Positions 8,177-17,200 of a stretch of 57,949 nt of DNA are shown here, in pieces; the first letter of the stretch is position 1, and each line of letters opens with the position of its first letter. Made by a program: the position numbers and the translations under genes. The stretch is from NCBI GenBank assembly GCA_028719205.1, contig JAQUKH010000014.1, positions 1 to 57,949 on the forward strand, read 5' to 3'. The notes beneath the pieces are model-generated. The model was given only the letters and a program-made list of their open reading frames with translations. It had not been told where the DNA came from and searched no databases. The stretch is from a bacterium (GTDB lineage: Bacteria; JACRDZ01; JAQUKH01).

Positions 8177-10810
8177 TTATATCTGATCCCGTACCTCAAG
8201 ATATCTTTCTTTGCCTATCACCCCGAATTTTTTATCCGGAAACGCCTTCAGAGAAAGCGTAAGCCAGAACTCCACGTCTTCCGGAATCCCAAGCTTCGCT
8301 ATTTGTTTCCTGATGGAAAATTCAGCCTCCCAGCAATGAAGGTCGCGTTTCAGGGCGACTTTATATTGATCCAGCTTAAAATCTCTCATACGCGGGACAT
8401 AAATATTATCGTTGCGAAAACTGCCGATGAAGCTGCCTTCCCAATACCGTGTAAGAGGAACCCTTACAAGTGAATCTACGGTAGCAAAACTATTATTCGG
8501 ATAAAAATAGGTAAGGTTATGTTTATAGGTAAGATCCAGATACGTGGCCGGCGCGTAGTGAAGAGTGCTTTCAATGGATTTCAATTTACCCTTTCTCAAG
8601 GCCTGGACATTACCGGGATAAGTCGTATCGCTGACAGGATAAGTTATATCGGTACTGTCGCAATAGATATCGTATATTATAACCGTCTGCAGGTCGAAAT
8701 AATCTTTAGGACGCGCGGTTATATTTATATTCAGGTCATTAAATTTTGATTTTCTGTTTTCAACCGGAACTTTTTCGTCTTCGATTATTATTTTTTTTTC
8801 AGTCGTGTCATAATGAGATTTACGTTTTCTTCTTATGTCATAACCGATGCCCGCGGTAATAGTCGTTCTATAAAAAATAGTCCTGGCATTAAACGGTGAA
8901 TTCAAGGTCAACGAAGTAGATAAAGTATTTGTAACTATTCCTTTATAGGGATCTTCCTCGATCTCCTGCCATTGCCGCTTATATGAATGCGTGTTCTGCC
9001 ATGTAATGTAATCTGTAATTCTTGTCGAAAGCGTTCCCTGTGTGTCAAAACTGCTCACACGCCGCTGATTAGGGTCAAGCAAGCTCTTTTTATCGCGCCA
9101 ATCTTCGTTATAACCGACAGCCGGCATAAAAGAAATATTTATCAGCCGGCTTTTAAAAATTTCAAAATTAGTCTGCAATTTTTGGTATAAATTCGCGGTC
9201 TGGGTGCTGAATTTAGTAGCATACTTTATTGTGATCCTGTCCCGAGGATCCAGCTTAAACGGCCCGGAAAGTTTTCTTACCGTAATTTGTTTTTTTTCAT
9301 AATCTATAAAAACTATTTCTACCGGAATGTTATATACTATTGGAGAATTAGGATTAATATTAAGATTCACAGAATTATCACTGGCAAACGCGGATATAGT
9401 TCCTGTAGAAGGAAATGTCGCAAGCGTGACAATATAAGTGTCAGTATTTCCCGCGTCCGGGTTAAGGTCATCTTTCACTACATCAAAGGACTCTCTTCTG
9501 TCGCCGCGGTCATAGTTTATTACATAAGTAGCGTTTAGACTGTAATTTATCGCCGGCGTTGTTCTCCCGACCTGCGTGGGTAAAAGAGTAAAAGAAACAT
9601 CAGGAAGCCTTTCTTCGGTTTTTTTAAATTTCTTCAGGTCATCATCCCATAAATTTCTCTGGAACGTGGCTACCCGAAAAACAATATTGGGATATTGAAC
9701 AGTCGTGATATCAAAACTGGAATTAATATCTTTCGTAGCGTCACTCGCGCTTTCAATTTCTTTTGTGTACGCCGTATTACTTCTATAATGCAGGTCTAAT
9801 TTCGAATCTACTGTTAATTTATTTTCCTTTACCGTTTCTTTTACTATTGTTGTTTCTATTATCGTTGTATCTATCGCTGTTGTATCTATTGCCGTTGTAT
9901 CTATTGTATTGTAGGTAGTTTCAAAACTTGTACTTTCATATAACATTTGTTCATAATTCGCGTCCGCCTTCCATTCTTCAGCTACAGGCCCGGTATATGA
10001 ATAATCATCATTAGGATTCTCTGTTATTACCTTGCTGAAATATATAAATACTTTTCCCTTCCCTTTCCCTGAAAATAAAGTAAAATTGTGATCAATACCT
10101 GTTCCCCAGCCGACAAACTGCCACCAATCAATATAATAATTACCGCTATTATTATTACTAAAAAAATAGTCATATTTTGCCCGCAGGATAAGCCCTTTTC
10201 GTTTGTTATAGCCTACTTTATAATGCCAGCGGTTTTTATCATCTAATTTCTTTGTATAAAAAGGGAAATAGATCGTAGGAACATCTTTTATCATAAAAGA
10301 TACTTCCCTGCATACTAACCTTTTTTTGGGATAAAGTATTATTTCTTTGGCCCTGAATTTATAATGTGGAGACGGATTATCGCAGGTAGTAAAAAGGCTC
10401 CTCCCTGAAGAATAAAACTCATTTTTATCCACCTGTTCCATTTCCTCATTGGTATATGACCACGGTTCTATCCTGGAACTGGATTTTTCCATTGTGCCCT
10501 GATTTTTCTTTATATTGTAATTCAATGCCTCGCCTTTAAGTGTATTATCTTTTTGAATAAGCGAAACATTTCCTTCCGCGTTGATATTATCAGTATCAAC
10601 ATAAAACTTCATATGATCTGCCTGGAGCCTTGTCTCCCCCTGGGACAGATCAACATTTCCCTCGCCGACAATAAGATTCTCCTCCTCAATGTATTCCAAT
10701 TTGTCTGCTTTGATCTTTACAGGAACGCTCTCCGATGTATCGAAAGCATAGATTGATGGTGAAACTAATAATATTAAAATAATAAATAGTTTTATAGTTA
10801 ATTTTTGCAT
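8177..10810 (-). CDS. lptD: LPS-assembly protein LptD / OstA family
   Basis: 877 residues from the ATG at 10808-10810, which follows directly on the folC 3' end. Signal peptide (KLTIKLFIILILLVSPSIYA), then an OstA/LptA-like beta-taco at about 25-140 with the typical repeats VKIKADKLEYIEEENLIVGEGN, LQADHMKFYVDTDNINAEGN and LKGEALNYNIKKNQG. LptD core blocks follow (FTTCDNPSPHYKFRAKEI, VPTIYFPFYTKKLDDKNRW), and a long C-terminal region of alternating residues suits an outer-membrane barrel. The family inserts lipopolysaccharide into the outer leaflet with LptE. Near position 9864-9908 three 15-bp tandem repeats encode a TAIDT-type low-complexity loop. Upstream in-frame ATG 10858 lies inside folC and is not preferred. 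Confidence 0.9.
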   Translation of the reverse strand: MQKLTIKLFIILILLVSPSIYAFDTSESVPVKIKADKLEYIEEENLIVGEGNVDLSQGETRLQADHMKFYVDTDNINAEGNVSLIQKDNTLKGEALNYNIKKNQGTMEKSSSRIEPWSYTNEEMEQVDKNEFYSSGRSLFTTCDNPSPHYKFRAKEIILYPKKRLVCREVSFMIKDVPTIYFPFYTKKLDDKNRWHYKVGYNKRKGLILRAKYDYFFSNNNSGNYYIDWWQFVGWGTGIDHNFTLFSGKGKGKVFIYFSKVITENPNDDYSYTGPVAEEWKADANYEQMLYESTSFETTYNTIDTTAIDTTAIDTTIIETTIVKETVKENKLTVDSKLDLHYRSNTAYTKEIESASDATKDINSSFDITTVQYPNIVFRVATFQRNLWDDDLKKFKKTEERLPDVSFTLLPTQVGRTTPAINYSLNATYVINYDRGDRRESFDVVKDDLNPDAGNTDTYIVTLATFPSTGTISAFASDNSVNLNINPNSPIVYNIPVEIVFIDYEKKQITVRKLSGPFKLDPRDRITIKYATKFSTQTANLYQKLQTNFEIFKSRLINISFMPAVGYNEDWRDKKSLLDPNQRRVSSFDTQGTLSTRITDYITWQNTHSYKRQWQEIEEDPYKGIVTNTLSTSLTLNSPFNARTIFYRTTITAGIGYDIRRKRKSHYDTTEKKIIIEDEKVPVENRKSKFNDLNINITARPKDYFDLQTVIIYDIYCDSTDITYPVSDTTYPGNVQALRKGKLKSIESTLHYAPATYLDLTYKHNLTYFYPNNSFATVDSLVRVPLTRYWEGSFIGSFRNDNIYVPRMRDFKLDQYKVALKRDLHCWEAEFSIRKQIAKLGIPEDVEFWLTLSLKAFPDKKFGVIGKERYLEVRDQI
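9864..9908. repeat. three tandem 15-bp units inside lptD
   Basis: Units GTTGTATCTATCGCT, GTTGTATCTATTGCC and GTTGTATCTATTGTA follow without gaps and code for a repeated T-A-I-D-T pentapeptide in the predicted barrel region. The 15-bp period keeps the frame, so copy number can vary without destroying the gene. Confidence 0.85.
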
Positions 10811-12162
10811 AACGCCTTTCTCGCCTCTCCCACCGTGTAAAGCGACCCGGTAATGCAAATAATCTCATTTTTTTGGACGACCCCTTGCAGGCGCCGGATC
10901 AACCCTACCATTCTTTTGATCGCCTTTCTTATCGGATAAACTGCTTCAACATCTTTATGATACTTTCTGACGATCTTCGCCTGTTCATCTAAAGAAGATG
11001 CCCTGTCGCAATGGGGAGAGGTAACTATGATTTTATCCGCAAGCGGCATAAGTTCTTTCACAATACCGGATATATCCTTATCCTTTAATATTCCCAAAAT
11101 AAAATTTATTTTTTTGTCAGGGAAATATCTTCTAAGGCTTTTAGCTAATACTGAAGCACCCGGTGGATTATGCGCGCCGTCTATTATTATCGTCGGGGCA
11201 CGGCAAACAATTTCAAAACGACCGGGCCATTTCGCGTTTTTCAGGCCTTTTCGGATATCATTCAAATTTATTGTAATGGCTCCGATTTCGGAGTCCCTAC
11301 CTAAGATTTCAATAACAGCAAGCGCCATTGAGGCATTTTGTATCTGATATTCACCTAAAAGGCTTATATCATAATCCGTTGAATTTTCATAAATACCTTT
11401 ATAAGAAAATTTCTGGCTTATAGGGACCCGAATCCCTTTTTTCAGGGCGGGCACCTGCCTGCCGGACAGGCGGGCAAGACCCGCCCCTACAAAATCTTTG
11501 CTTAAAAGATATATTTTGGAATTCTTTTTTTTACATATTTTTCTGATGACATTTAAAGGCTCTTTTTCCGTAACCCCACAAACAAGCGGCACATTTTTTT
11601 TGATTATCCCCGCTTTTTCAAACGCGATCTTTCCTAATGTATTACCTAATTCCTTTGTATGGTCAAACCCAATGCTTGTAATAATGGAAACTAACGGCGT
11701 AATTACATTTGTCGCGTCCAGCCTTCCGCCCATTCCAACCTCAATACAGGCAAAATCGACTTTTTCCTCTTTAAAATACTCGAACGCGATTGCCGTTGAA
11801 ACCTCAAAATAGGTAAGATCTCCCAATTTATTATTTGTTTTTCTCACCAGGGGGATCAGCTTTTCAACAATTTCCGTTAACTTTTTCCGGGGAATTAAAA
11901 CACCATTGATCTGGATCCTCTCGCGGAAATCAACCAGATGCGGAGAGGTATAAAGGCCTGTCTTTAAACCCGATTCTTTTAAAACCGAGGCGATAAAACT
12001 GGAGGTTGAACCTTTCCCGTTCGTCCCTGCAATGTGGATCGATTTGAAAGTGTCCTGGGGATCATTTAATAACGACAGGAGATAGGTTATCTTTTCTAAT
12101 CCGAACTGGATCCCAAACCTTTCAAGGCTGTATAAAAAATCGATTGCTTTATCATAATTCAT
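10798..12162 (-). CDS. folC: bifunctional folylpolyglutamate/dihydrofolate synthase
   Basis: 454 residues from ATG 12162 (MNYDKAIDFLYSLERFGIQFG, the usual N-terminus; ATG 12192 would add 10). P-loop AGTNGKGS (45-52), SPHLVDFRERI (73-83), EVGMGGRLDATN (141-152) and the C-terminal Mur-ligase motif IDGAHNPPGA (327-336) are all present. FolC adds glutamate to folates with ATP in the cytosol. Three GC-rich palindromes are translated in-frame: residues about 224-240 (VGAGLARLSGRQVP), 242-248 (KGIRVPI) and 287-296 (LGRDSEIGAI), all in or near the linker between ligase domains. The 3' end overlaps the lptD start by 13 nt, so the pair is one operon. Confidence 0.95.
   Translation of the reverse strand: MNYDKAIDFLYSLERFGIQFGLEKITYLLSLLNDPQDTFKSIHIAGTNGKGSTSSFIASVLKESGLKTGLYTSPHLVDFRERIQINGVLIPRKKLTEIVEKLIPLVRKTNNKLGDLTYFEVSTAIAFEYFKEEKVDFACIEVGMGGRLDATNVITPLVSIITSIGFDHTKELGNTLGKIAFEKAGIIKKNVPLVCGVTEKEPLNVIRKICKKKNSKIYLLSKDFVGAGLARLSGRQVPALKKGIRVPISQKFSYKGIYENSTDYDISLLGEYQIQNASMALAVIEILGRDSEIGAITINLNDIRKGLKNAKWPGRFEIVCRAPTIIIDGAHNPPGASVLAKSLRRYFPDKKINFILGILKDKDISGIVKELMPLADKIIVTSPHCDRASSLDEQAKIVRKYHKDVEAVYPIRKAIKRMVGLIRRLQGVVQKNEIICITGSLYTVGEARKALCKN
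11281..11490. repeat. cluster of three coding palindromes in folC
   Basis: On the coding strand: (i) GTAGGGACTCCGAAATCGGA (about 11283-11303, hairpin CTCCG/CGGAG); (ii) AGGGATTCGGGTCCCT (11422-11437); (iii) 11444-11490, a GTAGGGGCGGG start, CCTGTCCGGCAGGCAGG core and CCGCCCT end. All three are read in-frame. Their flanks GTAGGGRC match the intergenic elements of this window. Confidence 0.78.
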
Positions 12163-12301
12163 AAATTTTCTAGTATTATAGCTCAATTCCATGTTTTTTT
12201 TAAGAAATTATTGCCAAAATTCACAAAAATAATTAGCTTTACAATACACAAAATCAGGTATATACTATATTATTAGAAGTTAGGAAGTGTATAAAAGAAA
12301 A

Positions 12302-14296
12302 ATGAAGTTGTTATTGTCCTCAGTTTTTAAACCTTACGGGGTTGACGATGAATTCGGCCGTAAAGAAAATATTATGGAGCTTTTCCATAATCAGGTCACC
12401 AGAGAGCAGGGGATCTTTTCCTTCCGTTACCACCACAAAAGTTTTAACCTTTATTTATTAGCCGAAAATGTAAGCATACCAAGCACTGTTCTGGATTTCC
12501 CGTCAATAAAACGTTTTATCAGGGAGATCAAAAAAGGCTATGATTTTGTCGGCATTTCTTTTATCGCTCCGAATTACATAAAAGCCAAAAAAATGTGCGA
12601 ACTTATCCGCCAATATTCCCCAAGAACAAAGATAATCCTCGGCGGACACGGCACACAAATACCTGAACTTGAAAAGATAATAGATTGTGACCATATAGTA
12701 AAAGGCGAAGGTATAAGCGGCCTTAAGAAAATACTCGGTGAACCGGAAGACGCTCCGGTAAAACACGTTGTGCTTACTTCAGCGGACAACAAAAGAATTA
12801 TGGGTATACCTGTATCGGAAACCGCCGGCGTTCTTTTACCGGGGGTCGGATGTCCCAACGGATGCCGTTTCTGCTGTACAACCCACATGTTTAATTTTAA
12901 ATATACCCCCTTCTTTAAAGACGCCCTTGAGATGTTCAACGTAATGCGAAAAATTGAAAATGAGCTGGGCTGCAGTGATTTCTTTGTCATGGATGAAAAT
13001 TTCCTTAAATCCAAAGACCGGGCGATCGAATTATTGAATCTGATGAAAATCCACAAAAAAAATTATTATTTCGGAGTTTTCTCCTCAGCGGAAACTATTA
13101 ATGAGATAGGAGTTAAATTCTTGTTTGAGATAGGCATAAGGTTTATCTGGATCGGAGTGGAATCCAAAGAATACTGCTATACTAAAAATAAAAATATTGA
13201 CATGAAAAAACTTTTTACTGAATTAAGGAGCCATGGAATATCTATCTTGGCATCCACTATCCTGTTCCAGGAACATCATGACAAGAAAACCATTTGGGAA
13301 GACGTTGACTATACCCTGGATCTCAGGCCGGATTTTGTTCAATTCATGCAGCTTGGGCCTCTTCCTCAAACTCAATTATATCTTGATTATAAGGAAAAAG
13401 GGCTTTTACGCGAGGATATACCTTATGAGGAATGGCACGGGCAACATCAACTATGGTTTAAACACCCTAATTTTACATCAGAAGAGTCAGAAATATTCCT
13501 GCGCGACGCCTTTCTTAAAGACTACCGCGAATTGGGGCCTTCCATATTAAGAATGGCTGAAACATATATTCAGGGTTATTTTTACACCCAAAAATATCAG
13601 AATGATCCCTGGCTTAAAATGCGAAATGACCAGCTGAAAGAAAGCTGTATCAGGTATTATCCGCTTTTAAGTGTTTTAAAAACCTTTATGCCGAACGCCA
13701 AAACCAGAAACATAACGGAACAGGTTATCAGGTCATATGAGAAAGCCTTTGGGCCTAAAACTATAAAGCAGAACATATTAACACTTGGGGCATATCTATG
13801 CGCTATTAAGGAATATCTTAAAATAAATATAACCGGCGATATAAGGCAGCCTAAAACTTTCTTTACTAAATTTAATAAACCGGAATTTAAATTATTCCCC
13901 GCTGTATTAAAAGGAAAACTTCTTCCGGATCTTTCCCTGAACTTACTGGAGATCAAACAAAATTACGCCCTTTCCGGCAATAATATTTATCTGGAACTGC
14001 ACGGAATCCTTGATTCGATAAACGTAAATAATTTACAGCACAGGCTCGCCGGTTTATTCAATAAAGAAAAAAAAGCGAACATCGTTCTGGACATTATAAA
14101 TATTAATCGAATAGATGATAACAGCCTGTATAAATTACTGGAACATCTGAAGGATTTTCAATTCCGAACAAAGCTATGCTACTGCGCTAAAATTGAAAAT
14201 ATTTCCCAGATGGTCGAGGAAATAAAACTCAATTTTGACACAAAGCTTGAATGCCTGAAAGAAAATCTGATCCCGGAATCAAACACCGCGCGATAA
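12302..14296 (+). CDS. B12-binding-type radical SAM protein with C-terminal STAS-like domain
   Basis: 664 residues from ATG 12302; a GTG at 12287 is possible but the family begins MKxLLSSVFxPYGVDDExGRKEN. Residues about 75-150 form a Rossmann B12-binding-type domain (FVGISFIAP, IILGGHGTQ) without the DxHxxG base-off motif. The radical SAM cluster site is C184-x3-C188-x2-C191 (CPNGCRFC), followed by a TIM-barrel core (FFVMDENFL, IWIGVESK). The last ~100 residues (YLELHGILDSINVNNLQHRL ... NIVLDIININRIDD) resemble a STAS/anti-sigma-antagonist fold, an uncommon partner. Substrate unknown. It converges on, and overlaps by 18 nt, the acyl-CoA dehydratase activase gene. Confidence 0.82.
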   Translation: MKLLLSSVFKPYGVDDEFGRKENIMELFHNQVTREQGIFSFRYHHKSFNLYLLAENVSIPSTVLDFPSIKRFIREIKKGYDFVGISFIAPNYIKAKKMCELIRQYSPRTKIILGGHGTQIPELEKIIDCDHIVKGEGISGLKKILGEPEDAPVKHVVLTSADNKRIMGIPVSETAGVLLPGVGCPNGCRFCCTTHMFNFKYTPFFKDALEMFNVMRKIENELGCSDFFVMDENFLKSKDRAIELLNLMKIHKKNYYFGVFSSAETINEIGVKFLFEIGIRFIWIGVESKEYCYTKNKNIDMKKLFTELRSHGISILASTILFQEHHDKKTIWEDVDYTLDLRPDFVQFMQLGPLPQTQLYLDYKEKGLLREDIPYEEWHGQHQLWFKHPNFTSEESEIFLRDAFLKDYRELGPSILRMAETYIQGYFYTQKYQNDPWLKMRNDQLKESCIRYYPLLSVLKTFMPNAKTRNITEQVIRSYEKAFGPKTIKQNILTLGAYLCAIKEYLKINITGDIRQPKTFFTKFNKPEFKLFPAVLKGKLLPDLSLNLLEIKQNYALSGNNIYLELHGILDSINVNNLQHRLAGLFNKEKKANIVLDIININRIDDNSLYKLLEHLKDFQFRTKLCYCAKIENISQMVEEIKLNFDTKLECLKENLIPESNTAR

Positions 14297-17200
14297 ACGT
14301 CCTGCCCTTTTTTTCGGATATTTAATATACGGGATCAGTTTGTCATTTTGATTTTTTCCCGTCCCGTCATAAGTCAGAGAAACGATCGGAACACCGGTGA
14401 TCGATTCTATTGAAGAAGACATTGCTTCAGTGATCAAGCCCGCGCAGCAGAAAGCCGGGCTCAGCTGGACAAAAAGAGAAATGTCGGGGTATTGTTCAAG
14501 CAGGGAAAATACCGTAATAAGGTTATCCATTGATTCTCCCGCGTGTTCGGGCATTACATGAAAGTTATCCATAATATATTTAAGGTCAATAGGATTTTCC
14601 GCTTCCTTTTCCTGAAGTATCTCATTGAAATGTTTATAGTAAATATTTTCAATAGTACCCGCCATCATCATCGCGCCCTTGCTCGCTATGGCGTCTTTAA
14701 AACGCCCGTCCCAGAACCACCTTTTTACATACGAATTAGTGATCATTTTAGCGAGATCGCTTAAAGAAACAGTAATAACCTCACCGCCCGCGTCCTCAAT
14801 AAATTTAATAAGGTTCTGGTTCATAATATCGTTATCCCTGACATAAAGGTCACCAAATAACGCGATCTTAGGCCTTAATGTTTTCTCTGTTTTTATACTT
14901 TTGAAATTCTCGACAACTTCAACCACCGCTTTTTCCAAAGGTTTTTTACCCATAAACGCGTCGTAAAAGACAGTTACCGCTTTTTTTACCGCCTCATCAG
15001 TACTGCCTTTTTCTTTTTCGTAGGGCCTTATTTTACAGGACATTTTCCTAATCATCCCGCCGAACATATACGCGAAATATGTTTCAATACTCGCCCTTAA
15101 TGAAATGTCCAATAATGACAAGTTTCCGGTGTAAACAGAAATATGTTCCATCCCGTTACCGTAAGATTTGAACATGCTTTTTACAAGGTAAGGATAAAGC
15201 CTTATATTACAGGCAAGGCTGGAATTAAGCATCCAGACCATCGTATCCAGTGGATTTAAGTTGTTGTCTTTTATATAATCGATAAAACTCTGATATATAA
15301 TGCTGACCGGCAGGCACTGGCCTTTATTGCTTTTTAATCCAAGCTGAACGGAATGTTCCGTAACCGGCACTATCCTCGCGTCAATTCCTTCTTTAATAAG
15401 AACCGCCTCGACCAGTTTAACGGTGAGATCATCCCAGCTTGGAAATAAAAGAGTTTTATTGGCTATTTTTAATTCTGTTTCAGGATTCACAGAAAGATAA
15501 TTTTTAAAAACAACCGTTTTTTTCTGCTGATCAAAATGATTTCTGAACGCGCGTATGGCGGCCTCTATCCTGGTTTCATAACCTACATTTGATCCGTGTT
15601 CATCCAGGTCAAGAATAATATAAGGCTTTTCATAATCTTCCATGATCCGTTTAAAATATTCAAGGGCAAAAGAATCAGGTGAACATTTAAAACTTGAGAT
15701 ATACACAGGATATATCCCTTTTGTCTTCGCGACAATAACCGACGCCGCAAGGATCTTCGCGGTATAATTCCAATGGAACGCCTTTAATAAAGGTTCGATC
15801 TCCTTGACATCATCTTTGCTGTACGCGAGCATTTCATGATAGAAAGCCTTTGTTCTAAGATCGCTGAAAATACCGGGAATACCCTTATTCATATTATTAT
15901 CCAGCACAACATACGGCCTTCCAAGAAGCATTATTTTTATATCATCGCCCTGCTCTATCTCCCGCTGATATATGTTTTGTATTTGGGATTTACTCTCTTT
16001 AATAAATTCAAGCGCCGCGTCATAAGCGGACGCGATCGACCAGTAATCAATACCCGTAGAGGTCCTTAACGCCCTGTAAAGCTCGACTTTTGTAAGAAAA
16101 TCCCCGGGATGAATAGCCGGCATAATGGATTTATCAGCTAACTTTATACCTTTGGATGAAGATACCAGTGATACCGCGAATTGGGTATAATAACAATAGT
16201 GCCGGAATACATCCTTCTCTTTTTCTCTTGATTCAAAATAAACAGGTAAAAATACATAGTCCGCTTTCTCCGAAAGGTATTTGACCTGGCCGTAAAATTC
16301 CATTATCGGCACGCAGAACTCAGCTTTTGCTGTTTTCTTGCCAACCTTAAGCGTGTCTTTAGCCCCTTCACTTGAAATTGTTTTAATACCTAGCGTGTTA
16401 AAAAAATGGGTCCATAACACATTCTCTTCCGAAAGGTAAAGCCCGTGAGGTATACCGATAGTGATACCTGACTTGTATTTTTCGGGTTTATTATTGACTT
16501 TAAAGGCCTGCTTATATTCTTTAACAAGGTCAAAAACGGATCTTCTATTAACAGTATGTTTTGGACTGTTATAGTCCCTGCCGCATAAAAATCCGAAAGC
16601 GACTATTTCATTTTGAACAGTCACCTTTTTTATCTTGCAGTTATTATGGCAAAGGGAGCATACCTCCGACTCAACCGGTATCTCTTCTTTATAAAGCGAT
16701 ATACCGCGGAATTTTGACTGCCTGATGCTGCTTTCGGCAAGTATTAACGCGCATCCCAGAGCGCCCGTTAAATGGCAGTATTTTGAAACATGGATCGGTT
16801 TATTAAGCTTATTTTCAAACGCGGCAACAAGGGCCTTATTTCTCGCGGTCGCGCCCTGGAAAAATATTTTTTTCCCGATATTCGCTTCCCCCGCCACTTT
16901 GGAAAAATAATTATCCCTCACCGAATGAAGGACCGACGCGAGAATTTCATCAACCGCGTATCCGTCGCCGAGAAAATGATTAATATCGCGTTCCATAAAA
17001 ACCGTACAGCGGTTGCTCGATACCGGAGATGGTTTATTCAAAGCCCTGTCGGAATATTCGCTTAAAGCGCACCCCAGTTTCTGAGCCTGTTCTTCGATAA
17101 AACTGCCGGTCCCGGCGGCGCAGACATTATTCATAACGCAAAAAGTTACCATGCCGTTCTTCATGGTCGTGAACTTTGAATCCTGCCCGCCGATCTCGAT

